A DNA stretch of 64,000 bases from Planctomycetota bacterium (GCA_039819165.1 JBCBSM010000001.1:496001-560000); one strand, 5' to 3'; shown: positions 11,027 to 21,047, numbered from the stretch's first letter. Made by a program: numbers and translations. Notes: a model not told the origin generated them from the letters alone.

Positions 11027-11692
11027 GGCGGCGAGCTGCTCGGTGGACTCTTCCCACCCGACCGATTGGAGGGCCCGGACCCACCGGGTGCGGCAGGACT
11101 GCGCCTTCTCGGCCAGCTCGGGATTCTTGGATCGCTTGCCGCCGGTGATGGACCACCACCAGCAGCGCCAGACCGGCACGTCGAGGTCGACGGCCAGATC
11201 GGCGACCTGGGCATCCGAGAGATCGGCGAGGGGGGTATCGATCGCAAACGACGCCGCGTCGGTCGCGTCCAGCATGATCAGGCGTGCGACGAGCACCGCG
11301 CGATCGAGTTCGCGGGCGAGCGTCTCGACGGTCGGCTGGTCGCCGGGGGCCCGATCGGCGTTCGGCTCGGCGTCGAGGGCCATCCAGGGCGACACGAGGC
11401 GGCGATCGCCGTGGTCGGCGGCCGCGCGGGCGGCGGCGAGCAGGGCCGCCGTGCGGGCGGCCGCCGAGGTCGGCGTCGACGAAGGTGCGAGTCGACTCTC
11501 AAGAACGTCCAGTCCTATGGCCTCTGCGGCGGCCCGAAGCGTGGGACCGAGGGCATCGGCCGCCCCCCGGTGCGGGGGCGTGGGCAGGACGGCGGCCGAC
11601 CCGGTCTGGCCGGCCTCATCGCGGGCGAGGCTGGCGGCCACGAGGCTGGGCAGGTCGCCGTCGAAGAGCACGAGCGTGGAGGGACTCGACAT
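11018..11692 (-). CDS. QueC/ExsB-like PP-loop protein with degenerate ATP motif
   Basis: A 224-residue protein whose overall plan resembles 7-cyano-7-deazaguanine synthase (QueC). It opens with a strand, LVLFDGDLPSLVAASLA, where QueC has the PP-loop SGGxDS. It ends with DTPLADLSDAQVADLAVDLD, a Trp-x-Cys element, and a helix with CRTRWVRALQSVGW, matching the QueC tail that normally carries four zinc cysteines. The ATP-binding loop and most zinc ligands are missing, so it is probably not an active QueC. It may be a non-catalytic or diverged PP-loop protein. The ATG at 11692 begins directly before the first strand. Assignment is by pattern only. Confidence 0.5.
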   Translation of the reverse strand: MSSPSTLVLFDGDLPSLVAASLARDEAGQTGSAAVLPTPPHRGAADALGPTLRAAAEAIGLDVLESRLAPSSTPTSAAARTAALLAAARAAADHGDRRLVSPWMALDAEPNADRAPGDQPTVETLARELDRAVLVARLIMLDATDAASFAIDTPLADLSDAQVADLAVDLDVPVWRCWWWSITGGKRSKNPELAEKAQSCRTRWVRALQSVGWEESTEQLAAAR

Positions 11693-11854
11693 GGGGGCAT
11701 TATCGGCCTCGATGGCGGGCCGGGCACAGGCGGCTGCGGATTTCGATTCGCCGCGTGCCAGGCTGCATTCATGTTTTTCGGTCCGCTTGCTGGCGTCGCG
11801 GCGATCCGGTGGCATGTTCATCCTGGAGACAAACCGCAGACCGGGAGTGAGAGC

Positions 11855-12658
11855 ATGCACGGACAGCTTACTTTGCGGATTTCGGCGCTGGCGGGCACCC
11901 TTGCGGTCGCCGGTAGCGCCCTCGCGCAATACGACATCGGCGACTCCTGGCACCGCCAGACCGACTGGGCGCCCGGCACGCTGCCGGGCACGACCGCCGG
12001 CAACCCGTCGCCGGGCTTCGACGGCATACCAGTCTGGAGCCACGAGGCCGTGGCAGGTGGCGGTGGACTCGACGCGGATACCCCGTGGTACGCCCAGCCG
12101 TCGACGCAGCTGAGCTGGGATACCAACTGGTGGACGACCGGCCAGTCGGGCTGGACCAACGGCGAGGACGTCAACCCGCCGATCTTCCAGGATCGGATGG
12201 TGCATCACGCCGCCAACCAGGGATTTAACGACGTGCCGCTGGTCCGCTGGCTTGTGCCCGGCACCGAGGACATCGCCGTCGACATCGATGGCACCCTCAG
12301 CGTGCTGTGGACGGGCGAAGACTTCATCGGCACCGACCGCGACGTCGAACTGGTCGTGGCTCGCGACAACGGCGATGGCACGATCGACGTGCTGTTTTCC
12401 GACCGCGTGAACAAGCCGAACCCGCTCGATACGGTCGGCGACACCATGGATAGCAACGTAGACCTGAACACCGTCCTGCTCGACAGCGATGATTCGATCA
12501 TCATCTCGGGTCGCGCGGTGGACAGCACCGGCCGCCGCGGCCACTGGATGGCGATCTCCGATGATCTGACCATCGAGGTCGTGCCCATCCCGGCGCCCGC
12601 GTCGATCGCCCTACTGGGCCTCGGCGGCCTGGCCGCCCTCCGTCGCACGCGGCGGTAG
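11855..12658 (+). CDS. Secreted PEP-CTERM-like protein
   Basis: A 267-residue exported protein of unknown function. It has a signal peptide (about residues 1-24, ending ALAQ), an Asp/Trp-rich beta-type body, and a C-terminal sorting signal: VVPIPAPASIALLGLGGLAA followed by RRTRR. That is the PEP-CTERM plan of a Pro-containing motif, a short transmembrane helix and a basic tail, recognised by exosortases. The start ATG has GGGAGTGAG upstream. An excellent intrinsic terminator follows. No exosortase gene is visible in this window. The body is probably an extracellular or EPS-associated adhesin-like domain (inference). Confidence 0.75.
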   Translation: MHGQLTLRISALAGTLAVAGSALAQYDIGDSWHRQTDWAPGTLPGTTAGNPSPGFDGIPVWSHEAVAGGGGLDADTPWYAQPSTQLSWDTNWWTTGQSGWTNGEDVNPPIFQDRMVHHAANQGFNDVPLVRWLVPGTEDIAVDIDGTLSVLWTGEDFIGTDRDVELVVARDNGDGTIDVLFSDRVNKPNPLDTVGDTMDSNVDLNTVLLDSDDSIIISGRAVDSTGRRGHWMAISDDLTIEVVPIPAPASIALLGLGGLAALRRTRR

Positions 12659-12704
12659 TCCGAACGCCCGCACTGCGGGTGCACATGCTCGATCCCACTG
12701 AAGG

Positions 12705-12736
12705 CTCCGCCCTGGACGCATCCAGGGCGGAGTTTT
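12705..12736 (+). terminator. Intrinsic terminator after PEP-CTERM gene
   Basis: A perfect 12-bp inverted repeat (CTCCGCCCTGGA with its complement) separated by four bases and followed by TTTT. It lies 47 bases after the stop of the PEP-CTERM gene and just before the sirtuin gene. Confidence 0.9.
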
Positions 12737-12754
12737 CTCTATGATCGCCCTGGA

Positions 12755-13528
12755 ATGGACGGCTCGACGATCGAGAGCGTTGCATCGCTGCTGGCGGCCG
12801 CCCGCCGCCCGTGCGTGCTGACCGGCGCGGGCGTGTCCGCCGAGAGCGGCATCGATACGTTCCGGCAGCCCCAGACCGGCCTGTGGGCCCGCTACGACCC
12901 CATGGAGCTGGCCCACATCGATGCGCTCGAGCGCGACCCCGAGACGGTCACGCGGTGGTACCACTGGCGGTTCTCGCGGTGCGCCGACGCCCAGCCTAAC
13001 CCGGGCCATCGGGCACTCGCGGCGCTGCAGCGGGCCAAGCGGGCCGAGGGCGGGGACGTCTCCATCCTCACCCAGAACATCGACGGCCTGCATGCCCGCG
13101 CGGGCGCTCGCGACGTCGTGGAACTGCACGGCTCCATCCTACGGTGGCGGTGCTCGAGCACGGGCGCGGAGCGATCCATCGAGGAGGTCGACTTCTCGGC
13201 ATTCCCGCCGCGGTCCGAGGCGGGCGGCGTGCTCCGGCCGTGCATCGTGCTGTTCGGCGAGATGCTGCCGGCGGCGGCGATCGAGGCAGCGGACGCGGCG
13301 GTGGCGGCCTGCGATGTGTTCCTCTCGATCGGCACGAGCGCCGTGGTGTACCCCGCGGCGGGCTACATCGAGTCAGCCGTCGCGCGAGGCGTCCCTAGCA
13401 TCGAGATCAATCCCGAGGCGACACCGCTGAGTGGCCTGGTGACCCACGCCCTGCGGGGGTCGTCGGGCGAAGTCCTGCCCGCGCTGCTCGGCGAGATCGG
13501 GATCGACGCCGAGGCCGGCCCACGCTAG
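12755..13528 (+). CDS. cobB: Sir2 family NAD-dependent protein deacylase
   Basis: A sirtuin of 257 residues. It would remove acetyl or other acyl groups from lysines using NAD. The NAD-binding motif GAGVSAESGIDTFR is near residue 23, TQNIDGLH with the catalytic region near 108, and VELHGSILRWRC follows. LRPCIVLFGEMLP and FLSIGTSAVVYPAAG complete the Rossmann core. Most class III sirtuins carry a zinc ribbon of two CxxC pairs after the HG motif. Here only single cysteines remain at WRCSS and RPC, so the zinc site appears lost. The malic enzyme gene follows in the same direction, 31 bases downstream. Confidence 0.88.
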   Translation: MDGSTIESVASLLAAARRPCVLTGAGVSAESGIDTFRQPQTGLWARYDPMELAHIDALERDPETVTRWYHWRFSRCADAQPNPGHRALAALQRAKRAEGGDVSILTQNIDGLHARAGARDVVELHGSILRWRCSSTGAERSIEEVDFSAFPPRSEAGGVLRPCIVLFGEMLPAAAIEAADAAVAACDVFLSIGTSAVVYPAAGYIESAVARGVPSIEINPEATPLSGLVTHALRGSSGEVLPALLGEIGIDAEAGPR

Positions 13529-13559
13529 CTGGCGTCCAATCGCAGGAGGCGACCCGCGC

Positions 13560-14729
13560 ATGCCAGACTTCAACGCCCGGTCCGTCGAGCTGCACGAGCG
13601 GCACCGCGGCAAGATCGAGACCGGCGTGAAGGTGCCGCTGGCGTCCGCGGACGACCTGTCGATCGCCTACACGCCGGGCGTCGCCGAGCCGTGCAAGCGG
13701 ATCGCCGCCGACCCGGGGAGGTCCTTCGACCTGACCTGCCGCGGCAACACGGTGGCGATCCTGACAGACGGGTCGGCGGTGCTCGGGCTGGGCAACATCG
13801 GGCCGGAGGCGGCCATGCCCGTGATGGAGGGCAAGGCGGCGCTGTTCAAGGAGTTCGCCGGCGTCGATGCCTGGCCCATCTGCGTGGGCACCCAGGACGC
13901 CGCCGAGATCATCTCGCTCGCGCGGTTGCTGGCGCCGACGTTCGGCGGCATCAATCTGGAGGACATCGCCGCTCCCCGCTGCTTCGAGATCGAACGCGAA
14001 TTGCAGGACCTGGGCATCCCGGTCTTCCACGACGATCAGCACGGCACGGCCATCGTGCTGCTGGCCGGCCTGATCAACGCGGCCAAGCTGGTCGGCAAGG
14101 AGCTGACCGATCTGTCCGTGGTGATCTCGGGCGCGGGCGCGGCGGGCACGGCGATCGCCCAGCTGCTGCGGTGCGTCAACCAGGACCCCGAGCTGTGCGT
14201 GCCGGTGCGGGATGTCGTCGTCTGCGACTCGCGGGGCGCCATCCACGCGGGCCGCGAGGGGCTGAGCCCCGAGAAGGCGGCGGTGCTGGCCTATACCAAT
14301 CGCACCGGCCGGTCGGGCAGCGTGCACGAGGTGCTGGAGGGCGCCGACGTGTTCATCGGCGTCAGCGTGGGCGGCCTGCTCGACGCCGACGACGTGAAGC
14401 GGATGAACGTCGACCCGATCATCCTCGCCATGGCGAACCCCGAGCCGGAGATCCTGCCCGACGTTGCGAGGGCGGCCGGCGCGGCGATCGTGGGCACGGG
14501 CCGCAGCGACTTCCCCAACCAGGTCAACAACGTGCTGGCGTTCCCGGGGATCTTCCGCGGCGCGCTGGACGTTCGTGCGCCACGGATCACGGCAAAAATG
14601 AAGCTGGCGGCCGCGTTCGCGCTGGCCGACGCCGTGGGCGAGGCAACGCCCGAGCGAATCCTGCCGGACCCGCTGGATCGTTCGGTGCCGCCGCTGGTGG
14701 CCAGGGCCGTGGCCGAGGCGGCACGCTAG
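13560..14729 (+). CDS. maeB: NAD(P)-dependent malic enzyme, short form
   Basis: Oxidatively decarboxylates malate to pyruvate, linking the TCA cycle to pyruvate. The 389-residue product is the short bacterial form without the C-terminal phosphotransacetylase-like domain. Motifs seen are [11 protein letters not shown], the metal-binding [18 protein letters not shown] near residue 130, [10 protein letters not shown], and the Rossmann [14 protein letters not shown] near 185. The C-terminal [20 protein letters not shown] is also typical. The start has AGGAGG twelve bases upstream. Its stop overlaps the stop of the convergent UDP-glucuronate decarboxylase gene by four bases. NAD versus NADP preference cannot be decided from sequence here. 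Confidence 0.92.
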   Translation: MPDFNARSVELHERHRGKIETGVKVPLASADDLSIAYTPGVAEPCKRIAADPGRSFDLTCRGNTVAILTDGSAVLGLGNIGPEAAMPVMEGKAALFKEFAGVDAWPICVGTQDAAEIISLARLLAPTFGGINLEDIAAPRCFEIERELQDLGIPVFHDDQHGTAIVLLAGLINAAKLVGKELTDLSVVISGAGAAGTAIAQLLRCVNQDPELCVPVRDVVVCDSRGAIHAGREGLSPEKAAVLAYTNRTGRSGSVHEVLEGADVFIGVSVGGLLDADDVKRMNVDPIILAMANPEPEILPDVARAAGAAIVGTGRSDFPNQVNNVLAFPGIFRGALDVRAPRITAKMKLAAAFALADAVGEATPERILPDPLDRSVPPLVARAVAEAAR

Positions 14730-15700
14730 TAGTTCGGCGTCGGCGCCCGGAAGCTCGAGATGTCGATCGATCGGAAGTAGGCGATCGTCTTCTCGAGGCC
14801 TTCTCGCAGCGGCACGGTCGGCTCCCAGCCCAGCTTCGACTTGGCGAGCGTGATGTCGGGCTGCCGCTGCTTGGGGTCGTCGGTCACGGCCTCGCGGAAC
14901 TCCAGCGTCGACGACGAGCCGGTGAGCTCCAGCACCTGCTCGGCCAGCTCGCGAATGGTGAACTCGCCCGGGTTGCCGATGTTCACCGGCCCGGGGAAGT
15001 CGTCGGGCCCGTGCATCATGCGGTAGATGCCCTCGACCAGGTCATCGATGTACTGGAACGAGCGGGTCTGCGAGCCGTCGCCGTAGATCGTGATGGGTTC
15101 GCCCTGGATCGCCTGGCGGATGAAGTTGGACACGACGCGGCCGTCGAGCGGGTGCATCCGCGGGCCGTAGGTGTTGAAGATCCGCACGACCTTGATCCGC
15201 ACGCCGTTCATGCGGTGGTAGTCGAAGAAGAGCGTCTCGGCGGCCCGCTTGCCCTCGTCGTAGCAGGCGCGGGGGCCGATGGGGTTGACGGCCCCGCGGT
15301 AGCTCTCGGGCTGGGGATGCACCTCGGGGTCGCCGTAGACCTCGCTGGTGGAGGCCTGGAGGATGCGGGCCTTGCAGCGCTTGGCCATGCCCAGCATGTT
15401 GATGGCGCCCAGCACGCTGGTCTTCATGGTCTTGATGGGGTTGTACTGGTAGTGGCCCGGGGCGGCCGGGCAGGCGAGGTTGTAGATCTCGTCGACCTCG
15501 AGGAAGACCTCCCGCGTCACGTCGTGGCGGACGAGCTCGAAATTGTGCCGGTCGAGCAGGTGGTCGACGTTGGTCTTCTGGCTCGTGAAGAAGTTGTCGA
15601 GGCAGATGACGTCCTGGCCGGCGTCGACCAGCCGCTCGCACAGGTGCGAGCCGACGAAGCCGGCGCCGCCGGTCACCAGGATGCGTTTGGTCTGGCTCAA
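14726..15700 (-). CDS. UDP-glucuronate decarboxylase (UDP-xylose synthase), SDR family
   Basis: An extended short-chain dehydrogenase of 324 residues. It very probably converts UDP-glucuronate to UDP-xylose for surface polysaccharide. The NAD motif [11 protein letters not shown] is near residue 10. Typical UXS features are [35 protein letters not shown], the Ser/Tyr/Lys active site with [16 protein letters not shown] and [11 protein letters not shown], and [12 protein letters not shown]. There is no ATG in frame; the start is a TTG whose last two bases begin the TGA of hldD (TTGA overlap), implying translational coupling. It is the last gene of the long minus-strand run. Confidence 0.88.
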   Translation of the reverse strand: MSQTKRILVTGGAGFVGSHLCERLVDAGQDVICLDNFFTSQKTNVDHLLDRHNFELVRHDVTREVFLEVDEIYNLACPAAPGHYQYNPIKTMKTSVLGAINMLGMAKRCKARILQASTSEVYGDPEVHPQPESYRGAVNPIGPRACYDEGKRAAETLFFDYHRMNGVRIKVVRIFNTYGPRMHPLDGRVVSNFIRQAIQGEPITIYGDGSQTRSFQYIDDLVEGIYRMMHGPDDFPGPVNIGNPGEFTIRELAEQVLELTGSSSTLEFREAVTDDPKQRQPDITLAKSKLGWEPTVPLREGLEKTIAYFRSIDISSFRAPTPNY

Positions 15701-16722
15701 GCCGGTCCCCCACTCGTCTCGTGCCGCTTGCGCAGGTAGGCCGCGTAGCCCTGGAGTGCCTCGATCGGGTCGTGCCCGGGCTCCCAGCCCAGGCCGGCCT
15801 TCGTTTCGCTCATATCGGCCAGCGTGAAGCTCTGGTAGAACCGCGCGATGTCGGCGGGCATCTCGATGTACTCGGTCGGCAGCTCGCCCGACGCGATGCC
15901 GAGGCCCTCGCGGACGGCATCGACCACTTGATTGAACGTCGTGGCCCTGCCCGAGCCCAGGTTGTAGATGCCGGGCTTGGGCGTGGGGTTCTCGCCCAAT
16001 CCCGCGGCGTGGAGGACGCAGTCCACGACGTCGTCTACGTAGACCTGGTCGCGGGCCTGCCCGCCGTCGGCGAAGATCGCGGGCCGCTCGCCCCGGAGCA
16101 TCTGCTGCGCGAGCTTGTAGGCCATCGAGGCCATCTTGCCCTTGGCCGATTCGCCGGGACCGAACACGTTGAAGAAACGCAGGCCGACGATGTGCGCGTC
16201 GGGATGCTCGCGCTGCACGCGGCGGTGCTGGTTCTCCATCACCCACTTGCTGAATCCGTAGATATTGTCGGGCGTGCCGGCTGCGTCGAGCGGAAAGGGC
16301 CGGCTCGATGCGGCCTCGCCGGGGGTGCCGTAGGTTGCGGCGCTCGAGGCGTAGACGAGCCTCGAGCCCGACTCGACGCAGATGGCCAGCAACTCGTCCC
16401 AGCCGTCACCCGAGTTGGCATCGAGCATCTCGGCTTGGTCATCGATCGTCGTATCCGTGATCGCCGCCATGTGCAGCACCGTTGCCCGCTCGCTCGCGTC
16501 CAGCCGGAAGGCGGCTTCGTTCCAGCCCGCGGCGTGCACGTCGCAGCTCACCGCGCCCACATTCCGGCGCTCGTAGGCCTCGATGAGGTTGGCAAACGAA
16601 CCAGCGCGGAAGTCGTCGAGGCACGCAACGCGAGCCCCCGGCGCCCGGCGTGCGATCTCCGCGCAGAGATTCGCGCCAACGAACCCTGCGCCACCGGTTA
16701 CGACGTACAGATCCGCCATCAC
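15697..16722 (-). CDS. hldD: ADP-glyceromanno-heptose 6-epimerase (HldD/RfaD-like)
   Basis: An extended SDR epimerase of 341 residues that would make ADP-L-glycero-beta-D-manno-heptose for LPS inner core. [11 protein letters not shown] is the NAD motif near residue 9. The active-site stretch YASSAATYG, the GFSKWVME lysine segment, [14 protein letters not shown] and [10 protein letters not shown] resemble RfaD closely, as does the end [21 protein letters not shown]. Two tandem ATGs begin the frame; either may be used. It starts 13 bases after the LysM gene and its stop overlaps the next start. The homologous family also contains other nucleotide-sugar epimerases, so specificity is inferred. 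Confidence 0.82.
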   Translation of the reverse strand: MMADLYVVTGGAGFVGANLCAEIARRAPGARVACLDDFRAGSFANLIEAYERRNVGAVSCDVHAAGWNEAAFRLDASERATVLHMAAITDTTIDDQAEMLDANSGDGWDELLAICVESGSRLVYASSAATYGTPGEAASSRPFPLDAAGTPDNIYGFSKWVMENQHRRVQREHPDAHIVGLRFFNVFGPGESAKGKMASMAYKLAQQMLRGERPAIFADGGQARDQVYVDDVVDCVLHAAGLGENPTPKPGIYNLGSGRATTFNQVVDAVREGLGIASGELPTEYIEMPADIARFYQSFTLADMSETKAGLGWEPGHDPIEALQGYAAYLRKRHETSGGPA

Positions 16723-16735
16723 TCCAGCCTATGCC

Positions 16736-17419
16736 CTACTCGGGCTTGGGCGGGATGTGCAGCACCTGGCCCTCGCGGATCGCGTCGATCGAGCGGAGAC
16801 CCAGCCGCCGTCGGTTGAACTCGTAGAGGAACCGGGCATGGCGGGTCGTGCCGTACTGGTCCTGGGAGATCTTCGAGAGCGAGTCTTTGGGCCGCACGCG
16901 GTACTCCACGTAGGCCACCGGCTCGGGGCGGGCGGCGGGTGCGGGCGGGAGCGGGTCGCCGGCCGCGTCGAGCACCCGGCCCTGGATGTTGCCGGGGTCG
17001 CGGGGCACCCGCCAGACCTGGCCGGCCTGCACGCGGTTGGGGTCCTTGAGCGGGTTGGCCCGGGCGATGGGCTCCCACAGGGCGCTGTTGCCGTAGTAGC
17101 GGCGGGCCAGATCGCCCAGCGTGCGGTCGCGCTCTGTCACCACGTGTTCGTCGAACTCTGGCGGCACGAGCCGGGGCTCGTCGGGCGGGGTATCGACGGC
17201 CGGAAGGTCGGCGGAGATCGGTGGCTCGGCGGTGAGCGTCGCAGGGGGTATCTCGGAGGCGACTGCCGGCTCGGGATCGGCCTCGGGCGGGGCCGAGGCC
17301 AGCACGACCGGCGATTCGCGGTGCGCGGGCCAGGCCCAGTAGGCGACGTTCCACAGCGCGGCCAGGGCGAGCAGGCCCACGGCCGCCCGGCGGGTCGTAT
17401 TGGTGGAGCCCCCGGCCAT
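16736..17419 (-). CDS. Membrane-anchored protein with two LysM domains
   Basis: A 227-residue protein with a short basic N-terminus, one transmembrane helix (about residues 12-30, LLALAALWNVAYWAW), an Ala/Pro/Glu-rich linker, and two LysM-type repeats. The first runs around DRTLGDLARRYYGN and the second around KDSLSKISQDQYGT ending VLHIPPKPE. LysM repeats bind peptidoglycan or other N-acetylglucosamine polymers, so the protein probably sits at the inner membrane facing the wall. It begins eight bases after the secDF stop and is followed by hldD, so it belongs to the same operon. Confidence 0.8.
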   Translation of the reverse strand: MAGGSTNTTRRAAVGLLALAALWNVAYWAWPAHRESPVVLASAPPEADPEPAVASEIPPATLTAEPPISADLPAVDTPPDEPRLVPPEFDEHVVTERDRTLGDLARRYYGNSALWEPIARANPLKDPNRVQAGQVWRVPRDPGNIQGRVLDAAGDPLPPAPAARPEPVAYVEYRVRPKDSLSKISQDQYGTTRHARFLYEFNRRRLGLRSIDAIREGQVLHIPPKPE

Positions 17420-17426
17420 CCTTCGG

Positions 17427-20400
17427 TTACATCGGCTGGGGAGCCCCCGGGCCTGCGGCGGAAGGACCGATGCCGGCCGCACCAGGGTCGTCGGCCGGCT
17501 TGGCCGTCGGGTCGGCCTTGCGGGACCACACGAGGGGCGCGGCGATGGCGATCGAGGAGTAGGTGCCCACGATCACGCCGATGAGCAGGGCGTAGGCGAA
17601 CGGCCGCAGGCCCTCGCCGCCCAGCACGTACAGCGTGCCCACCGCGAAGAGCGTGGTGCCCGAGGTGATCACCGTGCGGCTGATGGTCTGGTTGATCGAG
17701 AGGTTGATGACCCGCTTGCCGGCGTAGGGCAGCTTGCCGCGGTTCTCGCGGATGCGGTCCATGATGATGATCGTGTCATTGAGCGAGTAGCCGATGATCG
17801 TCAGGATGGCGGCCACGGTGTTGAGGTCGATGCGGAAGGGCAGGATGTTGAGCGCCTGCGCGATGTCCTCGGTGACGGCGAACTCGTAGGCGACCTCGGC
17901 GGCCGCAATCAGCCCCAGCGCGATCAGCACGTCGTGCAGCAGCGTCAGGATGGCGGCGACCGAGTACCGCACCGAGCCGAAGCGGACCCAGATGTAGATC
18001 GTGATCAGCACGAAGCTGAGCACGACGGCGAAGGCCGCCTTGGCGCGGAAGCTGCCGGCGATGGCCGGGCTGAAGCTGTTGACGCTCGCGAGCGTCGTCG
18101 GCACGGCGAGGGCCTCGCGGACGATGGTCCACTCGGTCTGGCCGACGTCCTGCCACCAGCGGTCGCGGTCGGCGAAGTAGCTGACGCCCTGGTCGACGAC
18201 GAGCACAACGGCGGCCTGCACGCTTCCGTCCGGGTGCCGCTCGAGCACGCGGATCTCCCGCTCGCGGCCGAGCGTCTCGGAGAACTGGCTCTGGCCGCGG
18301 AGCTGGTCGAGGCGTTCCTCGATGCCGGCGATGGTCTCGCCCGGCTCGAGGCCCGCGATGACGATGGCCGCACCGCCGATGTAGGCGCCCACGTCGTCGC
18401 GGTACTGCGGCTGGCGGATGTGGGCCCCGAGCGGCTCGGGGCCGGCGATGGGGAACACCGGGCCGGCGCGTGCGTTCTCCTCGTCCCGCTGGTCGAAGGC
18501 CAGCGGCGGGCGGACGTCCAGCACGTCGTCGAAGACCGGAACGATCGCCTCCTGCAGCAGCTCGGAGTTGGTCACGAGCGTCTTGATCTGGAAGGTATCG
18601 CTGGTGACGCCGTCGGCTTGCGGATCGAAGGGCAGCACGTCGGCCTGCTTGAGCAACTCCAGCGGGTCGCCCTCGGAAGCCGCCTCGCCCAGCCCCTGGA
18701 CGCGATCGAGAACGTCCTTGCGGGTCATGGTGAAGGGCTCGTCGGTTTCGGGGTTGATGCCGAACTTCAGGACGACCTGGGTGCCGCCGACGAACTCGGT
18801 GTCGAGCATCTTCTCGCCCTGCCGGACGATCATCAGTATGCCGAAGGAGATGCCGATCAGCGAGATGGCCGCGGGGATGAACCGCAGGCCCATCCAGTTG
18901 ATCCTGGGCTCGAGCACCCGCTCGATGACCGGGACGGCGGTAGGCAGCATCGAGGTGGCCTTCTGGCCCAGCGCCTTGAAGCTCAGGTCGTCGATCATCA
19001 GCGAGAGGATCAGCCGGCTGATGATCAGGGCCGAGATCATGGTGCACACCACGCCGATGCCCAGCGTGATGGCGAAGCCCTTGACCTCCTGGGTGCCCAC
19101 GCCGCCCAGCACGACGCAGACGATGAGATTGGTGATGTTGCCGTCGACGATGGACGACAGCGCCTTCTGGTAGCCCAGCTTGGCGGACTGCGCCAGGTCG
19201 AGGCCCTTGCGGAGTTCCTCGCGGATGCGCTCGAAGATCAGCACGTTGGCGTCGACGGCCATGCCGAAGGTCAGCACGACGCCCGCGATGCCGGGCATGG
19301 TGAAGGCCGACTGGTTGTGGGCCATCGCGCCCAGGATCAGGGCGGCGTTGCAGGCCAGCGCGATCACCGCGATCAGGCCGTAACCGAAGTAGTAGATGAC
19401 CATGAAGATGCTGACGGCGATGAGGGCAAAGACGCCGGCGTTCATGCCGTCTTCGAGGTTGTCCTGGCCCAGGCTGGGCCCGATGGTCGTCTCGCTGATG
19501 GGCTCGGGTGAGAGCCTCGCCTGCAGCGAGCCGGCGTTGAGCACCTGGATGATGTAGCGGAGCTCTTCCTGGGAGAAGTCGCCCTCGATCTGGCCGTTTG
19601 AAGAGATGCGGCCGCGGAGCCTGGGCGCGGTGATGACGCGATCGTCGAGGACGACGGCCATGTTCTCGCCGACGTGCTCGCCGGTCAGCTCACCGAGCTG
19701 CTGGGAGCCCAGGGCGTCCATCTGGAAGACGATCGCCGGTCGGCCCAGGCTGTCGGAGCCGGTGTAGGAGCGGGTGACCTGCCAGTCGCCCTCGGAGCTT
19801 GTCAGCCGGTTGCCGACCTGGTCCCACGCGAGCATCCAATACTGGCCGTCGTACTCCTCGACGACGAAGCCGCGGTTGGTGAAGTAGCCCGGCGCGTTCT
19901 CGGTGATGGCCCGCAGGTCGTCGACGGACTCGAACCAGTTCTCGATCTTGGCAATCCGAAGCCAGACGGCGCCCTCGGGCGAGGCGTTCCGCGGGCCGAC
20001 CTCCTGGAGCTGCTCGCGGAGGGCGGTCTCGTCCTGCCGCGTGTTGGGGTTGACGGTGATGCGGAAGTCCAGCTCGCCCGCGCCCCGCAGCAGCCGCTTG
20101 AGGTCCTGGGGGTCGTCGAGCGAGCGACGCTCCGACGTGTAGGCGTCGTAGGCGGCACTGATCTCGTCGAGCTCCCGCTGGAGCGCGGTGGCGTCGGCGG
20201 CCGGCGCGCCGTCGTCCTGCTCGCCGGACTCTCCGCTCAGGCTCCCCGCAATGCTCTCGTCGGCCTGCTGCTGCTCGATGTCCCGGCCGCCCGCACGGGC
20301 ATAGAGCGCCCGCCAGGCCCGCTGGAACGGGCTGGGCAGCTCGACCGCTCGGTCGGTCTGCTCGTCGATCTTGCGGGTGGTCTCGCGGGACAGCTCGAGT

Positions 20401-21047
20401 ATGCGGCGGACCTCCTCGGGCCGCACCGCCAGCTCCAGCGCCTCGTCGCGGGCCGCTTCGTAGTCCAGCTCGGCGATGGCGGCGTTGGCTTCGAGGCGGT
20501 CGACGTCGTCCTGCGGCGGATCCTCCTGGCCCAGGATCCCTCGGTAGGCGGCGTCGGCCTCGGCGAGGCGGTCGTACGCGGCGGCCGCGGCCTCCAGCCG
20601 ATCGGCAAGCTGCGGATTGCGCTCGCGGATCGAGGCGATCGACCCCCTCCGCTGGTCGGCCGGCTCGGCAACGAGCCGCTCGAGCCGCGTGGGATCGATG
20701 GTGTAGCCGCGGAGGTCGTCGAGCCTGGTCTCGAAGTCGGCGCGGAGGCCCTTGACGCGATCCGAGGGCAGCGGCATCGTGATCTCGATGCGGTCGCGGC
20801 CGACCGGCACGATCGAGATGTCCAGCTGGTTGGTCGGGTCGATCCGCTGCTTGAGGACCGTGATGAGCTGGTTGAGCGTGTCCTCGGCGTTCTGGCCCGG
20901 ATCGATCTGCACCGAATAGGTGAGCGTGACGCCGCCGGCCAGGTCCTTGCCGGTGCGGAGCTTCTCGGCGGGGGGCATGAACCCGTAGATCGCGAAGGCG
21001 AGCAGCGCCATCGCGAGCAGGGCCCATCCGAGTCGGTTGCGCATCAT
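17427..21047 (-). CDS. secDF: Fused protein translocase subunit SecDF
   Basis: A single 1206-residue polypeptide joining SecD and SecF, the proton-driven accessory of SecYEG. One membrane helix is at the N-terminus (about residues 7-25). A large periplasmic region contains P1 elements such as LAGGVTLTYSV and VGRDRIEITMP, interrupted by a long charged, coiled-coil-like insertion (about residues 125-300). The SecD membrane domain has the TFGMAVDANVLIFERIREEL motif near residue 605. The SecF half starts near 705, with FVGGTQVVLKF and later GYSLNDTIIIMDRIRENRG near 1115. Fusion is known in planctomycetes and some other bacteria. It lies 34 bases after yajC. Confidence 0.95.
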   Translation of the reverse strand: MMRNRLGWALLAMALLAFAIYGFMPPAEKLRTGKDLAGGVTLTYSVQIDPGQNAEDTLNQLITVLKQRIDPTNQLDISIVPVGRDRIEITMPLPSDRVKGLRADFETRLDDLRGYTIDPTRLERLVAEPADQRRGSIASIRERNPQLADRLEAAAAAYDRLAEADAAYRGILGQEDPPQDDVDRLEANAAIAELDYEAARDEALELAVRPEEVRRILELSRETTRKIDEQTDRAVELPSPFQRAWRALYARAGGRDIEQQQADESIAGSLSGESGEQDDGAPAADATALQRELDEISAAYDAYTSERRSLDDPQDLKRLLRGAGELDFRITVNPNTRQDETALREQLQEVGPRNASPEGAVWLRIAKIENWFESVDDLRAITENAPGYFTNRGFVVEEYDGQYWMLAWDQVGNRLTSSEGDWQVTRSYTGSDSLGRPAIVFQMDALGSQQLGELTGEHVGENMAVVLDDRVITAPRLRGRISSNGQIEGDFSQEELRYIIQVLNAGSLQARLSPEPISETTIGPSLGQDNLEDGMNAGVFALIAVSIFMVIYYFGYGLIAVIALACNAALILGAMAHNQSAFTMPGIAGVVLTFGMAVDANVLIFERIREELRKGLDLAQSAKLGYQKALSSIVDGNITNLIVCVVLGGVGTQEVKGFAITLGIGVVCTMISALIISRLILSLMIDDLSFKALGQKATSMLPTAVPVIERVLEPRINWMGLRFIPAAISLIGISFGILMIVRQGEKMLDTEFVGGTQVVLKFGINPETDEPFTMTRKDVLDRVQGLGEAASEGDPLELLKQADVLPFDPQADGVTSDTFQIKTLVTNSELLQEAIVPVFDDVLDVRPPLAFDQRDEENARAGPVFPIAGPEPLGAHIRQPQYRDDVGAYIGGAAIVIAGLEPGETIAGIEERLDQLRGQSQFSETLGREREIRVLERHPDGSVQAAVVLVVDQGVSYFADRDRWWQDVGQTEWTIVREALAVPTTLASVNSFSPAIAGSFRAKAAFAVVLSFVLITIYIWVRFGSVRYSVAAILTLLHDVLIALGLIAAAEVAYEFAVTEDIAQALNILPFRIDLNTVAAILTIIGYSLNDTIIIMDRIRENRGKLPYAGKRVINLSINQTISRTVITSGTTLFAVGTLYVLGGEGLRPFAYALLIGVIVGTYSSIAIAAPLVWSRKADPTAKPADDPGAAGIGPSAAGPGAPQPM

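Noticed and set aside
17400-19511. Open frame of about 703 codons on the plus strand across secDF
   Set aside because: Antisense shadow of the SecDF gene; composition is Asp/Arg/His/Val-rich and no domain is visible.
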